This document shows positions 1 to 8,086 of a DNA stretch of 17,092 bases, piece by piece (the first letter of the stretch is position 1; every line of letters starts with the position of its first letter). Position numbers and translations under genes: made by a program. The stretch is from Gammaproteobacteria bacterium (GTDB lineage Bacteria; Pseudomonadota; Gammaproteobacteria; HK1). The stretch lies in contig JAGRHX010000227.1 of the NCBI GenBank assembly GCA_020444775.1, forward strand, positions 1 through 17,092. Reading direction: 5' to 3'. The notes below the pieces were generated by a model. The model searched no databases. It was not told the origin of the DNA and saw nothing but the letters and a program-made list of their open reading frames with translations.

Positions 1-1218
1 GACGGCATCTCGCTGGCGCAGACCGCCGAGGGCGGCCTGGGCGAGATCAGCGCGGCCCTGCAGCGCGTGCGCGAGCTGGCGGTGCAGTCGGCCAACGCCA
101 CCAACACCTCGGTCGACCGTGATGCGTTGAACAAGGAGGTCTCGCAGATTCTCTCCGAGATCGACCGTGTCGCGACCCAGACCCAGTTCAACGGCAAGAA
201 CCTGCTCGATGGCACGCTGGGCAACCAGGCCTTCCAGGTCGGCGCCTTCGCAGGTCAGACCATCAACGTCGGCCTGTCCACCGGCATGCGTACCAACCAG
301 ATCGGACAGATCGCCCAGGGCACCGGCACCGCGGCGGTCAGCGCCACGGCGACCACCGGCGGCACGACCAAGATCAACGGCACCGTGGTGACCGACTCGG
401 TCGCGGGTAGCGCGAACGGCCAGGCCGCCGACAGCGCCTATGCCAAGGCCGAGGCCATCAACAGCAGCGGCATCGAGGGTGTGCGCGCCGAGGCCGTAAC
501 CGGCACGCGTAAGTCCAACGTCGCGAGCAAGGGCGTGGACTTCTCCGCCGCGGCCGAGACCTACACGCTGAAGATCAACAGCGTCACCATCCTCAGCCTG
601 ACCGCGGCTGACGCGACCGCTACGGACCTGACCCAGCAGGAGCTGGTCGACCAGGTCAACCTGTACACCTCGCAGACCGGCGTCACGGCGGCGGTCAACG
701 GCACTGACATCAACCTGACCGCGAGTGATGGCCGCAACATCGATCTGACCGGCACCGCGTACACGGGTGCGGGCGCCGCTGCCTTCAACGTGGCGGATGT
801 CACCCGCGGCAGCGTCAAGCTGACCTCGGCTGACAGCATCACCATTGCCGACACCGGCAACACGCTTGGCTTCGGTGCCACGGCCACGGTGACCAAGGAC
901 ACGACCACAATCGACAGCATCGACGTGCTGAGCGTGGCCAACTCCAACAACACCATCGACCGTGTCGATGCGGCCATTGCGGCGGTGAACAGCTTCCGAG
1001 CCGAGCTCGGTGCCATCCAGAACCGTTTCGAGTCGGCGACCAGCCAGCTCAACGCGCAGGCCGAGAACCTGACCGCCGCGCGCAGCCGGATCCGCGATGC
1101 GGACTTCGCGGCCGAGACCGCGGATCTGACCCGCAACCAGATCCTGCAGCAGGCCGGTCTGGCCATGGTCTCGCAGGCCAACTCGCTGCCACAGCAGGTG
1201 CTCGGACTGCTGCAATAA
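1..1218 (+). CDS. fliC: Flagellin, 3' part (5' end outside window)
   Basis: Structural subunit of the flagellar filament, exported by the flagellar type III apparatus. The frame is open from base 1 and 405 residues are visible. The N-terminus is cut off by the window edge: the first visible residues, DGISLAQTAEGGLGEI, already lie inside the conserved D0/D1 helix, followed by LQRVRELAVQSANATN, the most conserved flagellin segment. A GTG at 67 is internal and not the start. The centre (about residues 100-300) is Ala/Thr/Gly-rich and variable, as expected for surface-exposed D2/D3. The C-terminus has the conserved D1/D0 helix (ARSRIRDADFAAETADLTRNQ) and the usual ending LPQQVLGLLQ. It stops at TAA, followed by a strong hairpin and then flaG. 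The family is certain; which paralogue this is (fliC, flaA or flaB) cannot be told here. Confidence 0.97.
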   Translation, partial: DGISLAQTAEGGLGEISAALQRVRELAVQSANATNTSVDRDALNKEVSQILSEIDRVATQTQFNGKNLLDGTLGNQAFQVGAFAGQTINVGLSTGMRTNQIGQIAQGTGTAAVSATATTGGTTKINGTVVTDSVAGSANGQAADSAYAKAEAINSSGIEGVRAEAVTGTRKSNVASKGVDFSAAAETYTLKINSVTILSLTAADATATDLTQQELVDQVNLYTSQTGVTAAVNGTDINLTASDGRNIDLTGTAYTGAGAAAFNVADVTRGSVKLTSADSITIADTGNTLGFGATATVTKDTTTIDSIDVLSVANSNNTIDRVDAAIAAVNSFRAELGAIQNRFESATSQLNAQAENLTAARSRIRDADFAAETADLTRNQILQQAGLAMVSQANSLPQQVLGLLQ

Positions 1219-1242
1219 CGTCGACTCGACGTAGCCTGGTCC

Positions 1243-1275
1243 CTGGGACTGCGTGGCCTCGCCACGCAGTCCCAG
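1243..1275 (+). terminator. 15-bp perfect hairpin between fliC and flaG
   Basis: CTGGGACTGCGTGGC pairs perfectly with GCCACGCAGTCCCAG around the three-base loop CTC. It begins 24 bases after the fliC stop codon. No T-run follows on the plus strand; the flaG ribosome site comes almost at once. A partial terminator, or a 3' stabilising structure for the abundant flagellin mRNA, is more likely than a full intrinsic terminator. The structure is plain in the sequence; the role is inferred. Confidence 0.6.
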
Positions 1276-1295
1276 CCTGAACGAGGATGGCAATA

Positions 1296-1718
1296 ATGAT
1301 GAATACACTGCAGGACACGATAGCGCCCTCGAGTGCAGCCCAGGCCAGTCAGCGTGCAGGTCCCGAGACGCGGACCGAGACACCCCGGACGCATCAGACC
1401 ACTGTAGCCGCTGTTGCAGTGGATAAGCCCGTTTCTGAATCCGAGCGGTCGAGTCACGCCACCCGGGTTGATGCCTCTCGGCCGATCGAGCAGGTCATGG
1501 AGGATGCCAACGCCGAGCTTCGGTCGATCGCCACCAGCCTCAGCTTCAAGATCGACGAGGCCAGCGGCGGTACCGTGATCAGCATCGTCGATACCGATTC
1601 GGGTGAGGTGCTCAAGGAGATCCCTTCCGAGGAGGCCCGTGAGCTGGCGGCGCGCATCAAGGAGTCGTTGGCCGAAGACAAGGATCCGGTCGGTCTACTG
1701 CTGGAAGAGCGGATCTGA
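1296..1718 (+). CDS. flaG: FlaG family flagellar protein
   Basis: Small protein of about 140 residues encoded between flagellin and the cap gene; the family is linked to filament length or assembly and its exact activity is not settled. The N-terminal 60 residues are Ser/Thr/Pro-rich and low complexity. The C-terminal half carries the family pattern: a hydrophobic strand (SLSFKIDEASGGTVISIVD), the segment SGEVLKEIPSEEARELAARI, and the closing GLLLEERI. Three in-frame ATGs occur at 1287, 1296 and 1299. The GAGGA at 1283-1287 overlaps the first, so it cannot serve it, but lies 8 bases before the second, which I chose. The neighbours fliC and fliD support the name. Confidence 0.88.
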   Translation: MMNTLQDTIAPSSAAQASQRAGPETRTETPRTHQTTVAAVAVDKPVSESERSSHATRVDASRPIEQVMEDANAELRSIATSLSFKIDEASGGTVISIVDTDSGEVLKEIPSEEARELAARIKESLAEDKDPVGLLLEERI

Positions 1719-1759
1719 GGTCGCCCCCGACAGGGCACCGAAGCGAGGACACAGACGTC

Positions 1760-3070
1760 ATGTTGACCGCAAACGGAATCGGATCGGGCATCGACATCGA
1801 TGGCCTGGTTTCCCAGCTGATGGCGCTCGAAAGCAGACCGGTGACCCGGCTGCAGACGAAAAAGGCCGAGATCACGCTGGAGATCAGCAACACCGGCAAG
1901 CTGCGCTCGAGCATGGCGAGCCTTGCGAATTCCGCCAAGCTGCTGACCGATCCAGACGCCTTGAATGCGTACTCGTCGAGCTCGTCCGACAAGGAGGTAT
2001 TGACGGTATCGACGACCTCCGCGGCGAACGCGGCAGGGAGCTACGAGGTGGTGGTCGACCATCTCGCCCAGGCCAACCGTTACCGATCAGCGGCCCAGGC
2101 CGACGCCGAAACCGCGGTGGGCACGGGCACGCTGACCCTCACCGTTGGCGACAAGAACCTCGAGCTGCTCGTCGACAACGACAACAACACGCTGAGCGGT
2201 CTGCGCGACGCAATCAACAATCACCCCGACAACCCGGGTGTGAATGCCACGGTGATGGTCGGGGACGACGGGGCGCGTCTGCTGTTGAGCGCTTCGGACA
2301 CCGGTCTTGCCAACGCCGTGAGTGTCTCGGCCGATGCCGGCCTCTCGGCCCTGGCCATGACCGAGACGACGCCGGCGCTGGACAGCCAGGTGACGATTGA
2401 CGGCATCACGGTGACCAGTGCCAATGACCGCATCACCGGCGCAATCGACGGTGTCGATCTCGCGCTGGTCGCCGCCGGCACCGCGACGATCAGCGTCAAG
2501 AGTGATGCTTCGGCGTTCGAGACCCAGGTCAAGCAGCTGGTCAGCTCGTACAACAACATGCGCAACGAGTTCGCGGGTCTGCGCGCCGGGTCCTTCGACG
2601 GCGCCAGCATGCTGCTCAGTGTCGAGAGCTCACTGCGCAACATCTTGTTCACGCCGCGTGGTGACAGCAACGGCGCGGTCAGGAACCCGAGCGATATCGG
2701 TATCGAGTTCAACGATACCGGCAATCTCACCTTCGATGCGGAGAAGCTGCAGTCGGCGCTGGCGAGCAACAGGTCTGCCGTGGTCGACTTCCTGAGTAAT
2801 TCCGAGACCGGTCTGGCAACGGCCATGCAGTCCTACCTGGAATCGTACTCCGACAGCGACGGTGTGCTCGATGCTCGGGTCGACAGCCTGAACAACTCGA
2901 TCAAGAACCTGGACCAGCGTATCGAGAACGCTGAGTTCAGGTTGACCAAGACCGAAGCGCGGTTGCGCCAACAGTTCACGACCATGGACAAGCTGGTCGC
3001 GCGCATGCAGACGACCAGCAACTTCCTGCTGCAGCAGTTCTCCAACAACAACAATCAGACGAATGGCTGA
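1760..3070 (+). CDS. fliD: Flagellar hook-associated protein 2 (filament cap)
   Basis: Forms the cap at the tip of the growing filament, under which exported flagellin folds and is added. It has 436 residues, close to the usual length. The N-terminus (MLTANGIGSGIDIDGLVSQLMALESRPVTRL) is the conserved FliD_N region with the GIGSGIDID signature and a coiled-coil helix. The middle has the Thr/Ala/Ser-rich beta domains. The C-terminal third carries the FliD_C features: SSYNNMRNEF, the segment DIGIEFNDTGNLTFDAEKLQSAL, and a long terminal coiled coil (about residues 375-425). GCGAGGA lies 10 bases before the ATG. The 41-bp gap from flaG suggests co-transcription. The tail is Asn/Gln-rich (NNNNQTNG). 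Confidence 0.97.
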   Translation: MLTANGIGSGIDIDGLVSQLMALESRPVTRLQTKKAEITLEISNTGKLRSSMASLANSAKLLTDPDALNAYSSSSSDKEVLTVSTTSAANAAGSYEVVVDHLAQANRYRSAAQADAETAVGTGTLTLTVGDKNLELLVDNDNNTLSGLRDAINNHPDNPGVNATVMVGDDGARLLLSASDTGLANAVSVSADAGLSALAMTETTPALDSQVTIDGITVTSANDRITGAIDGVDLALVAAGTATISVKSDASAFETQVKQLVSSYNNMRNEFAGLRAGSFDGASMLLSVESSLRNILFTPRGDSNGAVRNPSDIGIEFNDTGNLTFDAEKLQSALASNRSAVVDFLSNSETGLATAMQSYLESYSDSDGVLDARVDSLNNSIKNLDQRIENAEFRLTKTEARLRQQFTTMDKLVARMQTTSNFLLQQFSNNNNQTNG

Positions 3071-3109
3071 CGCCGACCGAGCCGAAAATAACTGAACGAG
3101 GACAACTTC

Positions 3110-3526
3110 ATGCTTCCGACCAACGCCAACGCCGCCAGCCGCGCCTACGCACAGGTGAACCTTCATAGCTCACTGGAGGATGCCACCCCGCATCGCTTGG
3201 TGGAGATGCTCTATGAAGCGCTGCTGGCGAGCGTGCGACGCGCGCAGATTGCCATGCGCAAGGGCGAGATCGCGCGCAAGGGCGAAGCCATAGGCAAGGC
3301 CATCTCGATCCTGGACGGTCTGCGCGCTTCCTTGAACCTGGAAGAAGGTCATGAGCTCTCGGCCCATCTGGACCGACTGTACGAATACGCCCAGCACCGC
3401 CTGGTCGAAGCGAATCTGTGCTCCCAAGAGAACATCCTCGACGAGGTGCTCACCCTGCTGGGACCGATCAGCGAGGCCTGGAGCAAGATTCCCGAACAAT
3501 ACCGACGCGGCCTGAGAGCCGCGTGA
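3110..3526 (+). CDS. fliS: Flagellin export chaperone FliS
   Basis: Cytosolic chaperone that binds the C-terminal disordered region of flagellin, preventing premature polymerisation and aiding export. The 138 residues form the expected helical bundle. Family signatures are an N-terminal Y preceded by an Ala-rich turn (ASRAYAQV), TPHRLVEMLYEALLASVRRA, the segment GEAIGKAISILDGLRASLNLEEGHELSAHLDRLYEY, and the C-terminal helix with ILDEVLTLLGPISEAW. GAACGAGGA sits 7 bases before the ATG, the same arrangement as at flaG. The gene follows fliD by 39 bp. Confidence 0.96.
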   Translation: MLPTNANAASRAYAQVNLHSSLEDATPHRLVEMLYEALLASVRRAQIAMRKGEIARKGEAIGKAISILDGLRASLNLEEGHELSAHLDRLYEYAQHRLVEANLCSQENILDEVLTLLGPISEAWSKIPEQYRRGLRAA

Positions 3527-3539
3527 TCGCTGCGCGACC

Positions 3540-3929
3540 ATGAGCACACGCCTCGATTCCACGCAGGGCACAGTGACGTCACAGCGGCCGCTCGGTGTGC
3601 TGGGCGCCCGACCGGGTGCGATACAGGACTGCGCCGATGAGCTCGATGCGATCATCGATCTGAGCCACGCCGCAATCGGCTGCATCGCCTCGGGTGCGCT
3701 GGACGATGCCTTGCTGCTCGGCGAGAAACGGGACCAGTCCATTCGCCACGCCTTCGGGGCCTATCCGACCGAGGTCCTGCAGCAGTTTCCGCGCCGGCTG
3801 GAGGAGCTGCGCGGGCTCGATCGACGCTTGATGCAGGCGCTGGCCCTGAAGCGCTCGGAGCTGGAGAAGGAGGCGCAAGCTGTGCGTGCTAGACGCGCGG
3901 CTACCCGGGCCTACGCGGACACACGCTAG
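3540..3929 (+). CDS. Small helical protein in fliT position, probable FliT-like chaperone
   Basis: A 129-residue protein starting 13 bp after fliS. It is predicted helical after a disordered start (residues 1-25). One helix (ADELDAIIDLSHAAIGCIASGALDDALLLGEKRDQSI) has the FliT-like layout of a hydrophobic helix, a small turn and a Glu/Arg-rich helix. It is followed by an amphipathic helix (LEELRGLDRRLMQALALKRSELEKEAQAVRARRAA) ending in a basic tail. FliT binds the cap protein FliD and regulates flagellar genes in enterobacteria. The evidence here is position right after fliS, length and helical pattern, since FliT sequences diverge strongly. It could instead be an unrelated local flagellar protein. 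There is only a weak ribosome site before the ATG. Confidence 0.6.
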   Translation: MSTRLDSTQGTVTSQRPLGVLGARPGAIQDCADELDAIIDLSHAAIGCIASGALDDALLLGEKRDQSIRHAFGAYPTEVLQQFPRRLEELRGLDRRLMQALALKRSELEKEAQAVRARRAATRAYADTR

Positions 3930-3941
3930 GCCGCAATCCTC

Positions 3942-3964
3942 CCCGGGTCCGTGACCGGACCGGG
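3942..3964 (+). terminator. GC-rich hairpin after the filament operon
   Basis: CCCGG-G-TCCG pairs with CGGA-CCGGG around the loop TGAC: nine base pairs with one bulged G, starting 12 bases after the stop of the fliT-like gene. A 12-bp perfect palindrome, GGACCGCGGTCC, follows at 3969-3980. There is no T-run. The hairpins may weaken read-through from the filament genes into the c-di-GMP genes, or mark a processing site. The pairing is seen; the function is inferred. Confidence 0.4.
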
Positions 3965-4028
3965 TATGGGACCGCGGTCCGAGCGCCGCCGGCCACGCGG
4001 TCCGAAGATCAAAGACGAGACTCATGCG

Positions 4029-5558
4029 ATGGATGCAAAGTTGCTGACCAGGCTGAAGAACTGCAACAGCCTGCCGACGCTCCCAGCGGTTGCGGCACAA
4101 CTGATCGAGCTGGGGCGCGACCCGAACGCGTCCATGGAAGACGTGGCCCGGGTGGTGAGGATGGACCCGGCCATCTCGGCCAAGATCCTGCGTATGGCGA
4201 ATTCTCCGGTCTATGCGCGTCGTCGTCGCTGCGACAATTTCCAGCAGGCGCTCGTGGTTCTCGGCCTGAATGCGACCATGACCGTTGCGCTCACCTTTAC
4301 CCTGGCCAAGGCGCTGCGCGCCGAAGGCTCCAGCGGTCTGGACCTGGAGCGCTTCTGGCGGCGTACCACGTTGTCCGCGGTGAGTTGCCGGATGCTCGGG
4401 GTGCACCTGCAGCATCGTGCCCCGGACGACCTCTTCTTCGCCGCCCTGCTCCAAGACATCGGTGTGCTCGCACTCGACAGAGCAGTTCCGGAGATGTACG
4501 CCGAGCTGCCTCACGCGGCACAGACGCACGCCGCGCTGACCGAGCTCGAGCTCGAACGGCTGAGCACCGACCACGCCGAGGTGGGTGCCTGGTTGCTGGA
4601 CAAATGGAAGCTTCCGGATATCCAGCAACGCGCCGTTCGAGAGAGCCACGCGCATTTCAGCGGTCCTCATAACGGTCCCGACGATGTGCTGGTGCGTTCG
4701 GTCGCGGTGTCTGGCGTGCTGGCCGACATCTGGTTCGCAGAGAGCTACGCGCAAGCCTGTCAGTCCGCGCAGATGATCGTTCACGATGTGCTCGGCCTCA
4801 CACCAGAGGAGACCGCCAACCTGCTCGAGCAGATTGCCGCTGCCCTGCCGGAGGTGGAACAGCTGTTCGATATCGAGCTGACCCATAAGGACGACGTGGA
4901 ATGGCTGCTCACCGAGGCCAGGGATGCCCTGCTGCTGCGCAATCTGATGGTCCTTCAGGAGTCATCGAAGCTGCGCGAGACGGCCGAAGTGCTGCAGGCT
5001 CAGGCCCGCGCCCTGGAGGAGCGCTCGAGAATCGACACCCTGACCGGTGTCTACAATCGCGGTCATCTGGACAGCGTCCTCCCCGAGCACTTCGACTCGG
5101 CAGACCGCTGCAATGTGCCGATTAGCGTGGTCTTCATCGATATCGACGACTTCAAGCTGGTCAACGACCGTCATGGACACCATAGCGGTGACTCGGTGCT
5201 GGTGAACATCGCCGAGATGCTGAGAGGACAGGCCCGTAACTCCGACGTCGTGGCTCGATACGGGGGGGAAGAGTTCGTGGTCGTGCTACCTGGAACCGGG
5301 GCCAAGGGCGCGCTGGCGTTGTGCGAGCGGGTACTGGCCCGGCTGCGGGTGCTCGAATCGCGCGCCGGCGAGAACGATGCCTTGAAGATCAAGGTCACCG
5401 CTTCGATCGGCGTCGCCACCCACGGTGAATCCGAGCGATTCACCGATGCCTTCGCGCTGTGCAAGGGCGCCGACAAGGCGTTGTACGCGGCCAAGCGTAG
5501 CGGTAAGGATCGGGTGGTCGTGTTCGATTCCAGCAGGGACTCGGACGAGGCCGCCTGA
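4029..5558 (+). CDS. HDOD-GGDEF protein, probable active diguanylate cyclase
   Basis: Predicted to make c-di-GMP from two GTP in the cytoplasm, under control of an HDOD domain. The start at 4029 (509 residues) is chosen because GACGAG lies 9 bases before it and the HDOD domain begins at once; an upstream GTG at 3951 would add 26 Arg/Pro-rich residues inside the hairpin region. HDOD covers about residues 5-215 (NSLPTLPAVAAQLIEL, MDPAISAKILRMANS, DHAEVGAWLLDKWKLP). At the HD-like position it reads LLQDIG, so metal hydrolase activity is not expected. A helical linker follows (about 285-335). GGDEF covers 336-500 with DIDDFKLVND (371-380), GGEEF (412-416) and an inhibitory I-site RNSD (403-406) five residues before it. 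All catalytic features are intact. No membrane segment or secretion signal is visible. The flagellar neighbours suggest a role in the motile/sessile switch. Confidence 0.88.
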   Translation: MDAKLLTRLKNCNSLPTLPAVAAQLIELGRDPNASMEDVARVVRMDPAISAKILRMANSPVYARRRRCDNFQQALVVLGLNATMTVALTFTLAKALRAEGSSGLDLERFWRRTTLSAVSCRMLGVHLQHRAPDDLFFAALLQDIGVLALDRAVPEMYAELPHAAQTHAALTELELERLSTDHAEVGAWLLDKWKLPDIQQRAVRESHAHFSGPHNGPDDVLVRSVAVSGVLADIWFAESYAQACQSAQMIVHDVLGLTPEETANLLEQIAAALPEVEQLFDIELTHKDDVEWLLTEARDALLLRNLMVLQESSKLRETAEVLQAQARALEERSRIDTLTGVYNRGHLDSVLPEHFDSADRCNVPISVVFIDIDDFKLVNDRHGHHSGDSVLVNIAEMLRGQARNSDVVARYGGEEFVVVLPGTGAKGALALCERVLARLRVLESRAGENDALKIKVTASIGVATHGESERFTDAFALCKGADKALYAAKRSGKDRVVVFDSSRDSDEAA

Positions 5559-5608
5559 AGCAGAATTCGAGACCGCGGTATCGCCCACCATGGAGCTGAA
5601 CAGCCGGC

Positions 5609-7813
5609 ATGACGATGATGAAGACGATGTGTAGCGCTCTGGTGATTGTCGCCGACCCGGCGTTACGTGAGCGCGTCGATGAGGTGGCACACAATGCCTG
5701 CCCCGAGGCTGCCCTTCACCACTACGATGACGTCACACGGGTGAGCAAGGCACTGCTCGGTGCAGAGCACCCTGCTTCACCATGTGCGCTCGCCATCGTC
5801 ACCCAGGGGGAGGCGTCGGAGGATGTCTGGCTGCGGGCATTGCTCGAGCTGCGTCGGGCCGGCCCCGATCTGCATCTGCTGTTACTGGCCAACGGGGCGG
5901 ACCGACTGCTCGAACGATATCAGGTCGGTCTCGAAGCGCTGGAGCCGTGCACGGTGCTCGACCGCGCGACCCACGGACCAGTCCTGAAACACCATATTCG
6001 AAACGCGCACCGCCAGTGGTGTGCGAACAGAGAGCATCGTCTCGATACCGTACGCCTGGCGCTCGCCGATCGATTGGCGCGCCTGGGTCATCTGGAATGG
6101 GACTGCGACACCGGAGATGGCACCTGGAACGGCACCGCGGCAAGGCTGCTCGGTAGCGTGGACGAGAGCACCTCGGGCTCGATGCAGACCTTCGTCGACC
6201 TGCTGGCGCCCGCTGATCAGGTTCGCCTGCGCCAGCTGTTCAGCCAGCAGGACGGCATCGCCGACAGTGCCTGTGTCGAGCTGAAGCTGCCGAGTGTGAA
6301 TGGCCAATGGCGCAGCGTGCGCCTGGAAGCGGCCCGTGTCGAGGACAGCCCGAGCCATTGGTTGGGGGCTGTGCGAGACATTACCAGCGAGCATGGCCAC
6401 GAGGCAGCCATGCGGAGCTTCTCGATGCTCGACGCGCTGACCGGTTTGCCGAACCGGGCCTATCTGCTCAGTCATCTCAAGCAGCAGGTCGAGCACTGTC
6501 TGGCCTGCGGTCAGCGCTTCGCGATCCTGCACATCGGTCTGGACGGCTTCAGACGGTTCAACGAAACCCTGGGCCACCGTACGGGCGATAGACTGCTCAA
6601 GGACGTTTCCGACCGCCTCAAGAACGCCCTGCGAGCCGGAGACTACCTGGCCAGAGACGGATTCTTCGACCCCGTCGAGCTGGGCGGTGCGAGCGCTGCC
6701 CGTGATTCTCAGCGTATCGCCCGTCTGAATGGCGACGAGTTCATCGTCGTGCTACCACATCTACGTGAGCATGACGACGCGGTGGCGGTCGCCGAGCGGC
6801 TGATGCGGGCGATTCGCGAGCCACTGGACCTCGATGGTCCGTCGATCTCGATCGGTGCGAGCGTTGGCATCGCCCAGTTTCCCGAGGACGGAAAGAGCCA
6901 CGAAGCCTTGCTGAGCGCCGCCGAGTCCGCGCTCGCGGATGCCAAGCTGGCCGGACGTGGTCGACACCGCTTCAACACCAGAGCGTTGTCGACCGAGAGC
7001 CGACGTCAGTTCGAGGTCGAGAGCGCGCTGCGCCGGGCGCTCAGCGCCTGGCAGCTCGAGCTCTTCTATCAGCCGAAGATCAGCCTGGACAGTGGCCGGG
7101 TCGCGGGCGCCGAGGCCTTGTTGCGCTGGAACGACCCCGTGCTCGGCCAGGTCTCGCCGATGGAGTTCATCCCGATCGCGGAACGTTCGGGTCTGATCGT
7201 GCCACTCGGCAACTGGGTCATCGAGCAGGCCTGCCTGCAGATGCGAACCTGGAAGGAACGATATCTGGTCGAGATGCCAATCTCGGTCAACCTCTCGGTG
7301 GAGCAGTTTCGTGATGACCGGCTCATCCCGCTGATCCGTGAGGCATTGCTCGAGCACCGGCTCGACCCCGCCGAGCTGGAGCTCGAGATAACCGAAAGCG
7401 TGGTCATGGATGACGACCTGACAGGCGGCAGTCGGTTGAGCGAGCTGCGCACCCTGGGGGTCTGCATTTCGCTGGACGACTTCGGTACGGGCTACTCGTC
7501 GTTGAGCAGACTCAAGGTGCTGCCGATCGATACCATCAAGATCGACCGCAGCTTCGTCTGTGACGTGCTGAACAACGTCGAGGACCAGGCGATACTGCGT
7601 ACCATCGTCAATCTCGGCCAGAGCCTGGCCTTGCGGGTGGTGGCTGAAGGTGTCGAGAGCGAGCCGCAGCTGAACTATCTGCGTGGTCTGGGCTGCGATC
7701 TCATTCAGGGCTTCGTCATCAGCCCGGCCGTGCCCGCGCACGAGTTCGAGCAGCGGTTCCTCGATGCGCTGGCGGTATTCACAGAACCCCGCCAGCGCAT
7801 GAAGTCCGCCTGA
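5609..7813 (+). CDS. Receiver-like/PAS-like/degenerate GGDEF/EAL protein, probable c-di-GMP phosphodiesterase
   Basis: A 734-residue protein predicted to hydrolyse c-di-GMP to pGpG. Residues 8-135 look like a receiver-type alpha/beta fold (SALVIVADPALRERV) without the acidic pocket and phosphorylation site of a true receiver. Residues 150-265 look PAS-like (LARLGHLEWDCDTGDGTWN, then WLGAVRDITS). GGDEF spans about 272-455 and is degenerate: the metal-binding Asp of the DxDxF motif is Gly (GLDGF, 310-314), the next motif reads FRRFNE, and the signature is NGDEF (374-378) after an insertion of about 22 residues. EAL spans about 467-725 with all key residues: E502 in EALLRW, N561, E593, DDFGTG (623-628), K644, E680 and Q700. 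It begins 50 bp after the HDOD-GGDEF gene. No good ribosome site precedes the start; nearby ATGs at 5615, 5618 and 5627 are alternatives. Confidence 0.9.
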   Translation: MTMMKTMCSALVIVADPALRERVDEVAHNACPEAALHHYDDVTRVSKALLGAEHPASPCALAIVTQGEASEDVWLRALLELRRAGPDLHLLLLANGADRLLERYQVGLEALEPCTVLDRATHGPVLKHHIRNAHRQWCANREHRLDTVRLALADRLARLGHLEWDCDTGDGTWNGTAARLLGSVDESTSGSMQTFVDLLAPADQVRLRQLFSQQDGIADSACVELKLPSVNGQWRSVRLEAARVEDSPSHWLGAVRDITSEHGHEAAMRSFSMLDALTGLPNRAYLLSHLKQQVEHCLACGQRFAILHIGLDGFRRFNETLGHRTGDRLLKDVSDRLKNALRAGDYLARDGFFDPVELGGASAARDSQRIARLNGDEFIVVLPHLREHDDAVAVAERLMRAIREPLDLDGPSISIGASVGIAQFPEDGKSHEALLSAAESALADAKLAGRGRHRFNTRALSTESRRQFEVESALRRALSAWQLELFYQPKISLDSGRVAGAEALLRWNDPVLGQVSPMEFIPIAERSGLIVPLGNWVIEQACLQMRTWKERYLVEMPISVNLSVEQFRDDRLIPLIREALLEHRLDPAELELEITESVVMDDDLTGGSRLSELRTLGVCISLDDFGTGYSSLSRLKVLPIDTIKIDRSFVCDVLNNVEDQAILRTIVNLGQSLALRVVAEGVESEPQLNYLRGLGCDLIQGFVISPAVPAHEFEQRFLDALAVFTEPRQRMKSA

Positions 7814-7886
7814 GCGCGGCGTCTTGGCGACCCCCGTGAGACCCACTCGTCGAACGTAGTAGTTCGACACAGATTGCCATGGGCAC

Positions 7887-7909
7887 GCGCTGGTCTGCGC
7901 GACCAGCGC
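7887..7909. terminator. 9-bp perfect hairpin downstream of the EAL gene
   Basis: GCGCTGGTC pairs perfectly with GACCAGCGC around the loop TGCGC, 73 bases after the EAL gene stop. No T-run follows on either strand. It is a candidate terminator or 3'-end structure for the plus-strand unit. Confidence 0.4.
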
Positions 7910-8051
7910 ATGTGCGTGACCTGTGGTCCCCGATCCGGGCCTACACCGGCTTCCGCTTGAGAGATGGGCGAGCACTGATCCCACCGGGCAGGCCGCCGCT
8001 ATGTGCGATAGGCGTGAGAGGGCAGCGCGCGAGCGCGCTCGGGGAGGCGGG

Positions 8052-8086
8052 AATACAGCAGCGGGGGCGTGCCGCGCTGCTGTATT
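8052..8086. terminator. 12-bp perfect hairpin between convergent genes
   Basis: AATACAGCAGCG pairs with CGCTGCTGTATT around an 11-base GC-rich loop. It lies 40 bases beyond the stop of the minus-strand CheC/CheX-like gene, where a terminator for the che unit is expected, and can also act on plus-strand transcripts. No long T-run follows; the stem bases end in AATA/TATT. A bidirectional terminator is the likeliest role. Confidence 0.5.

Noticed and set aside
1237..1252. Possible sigma-54 promoter before flaG (TGG...TGC)
   Set aside because: GG and GC are separated by 11 bases rather than 10, and the site overlaps the hairpin stem.
561..1457. Long minus-strand open frame of 298 codons across fliC
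   Set aside because: It is an antisense shadow of the flagellin gene: low-complexity translation, no ribosome site, and the plus strand has an unmistakable flagellin.
3081..3088. Sigma-28-like -10 box GCCGAAAA before fliS
   Set aside because: It is close to GCCGATAA, but no -35 match to TAAAGTTT is present at 11 bases upstream.
3579..4886. Minus-strand open frame of 435 codons across the fliT-like and HDOD genes
   Set aside because: The translation is His/Arg/Gln-rich with no known pattern and lies opposite a clear HDOD domain; GC-rich DNA gives such frames.
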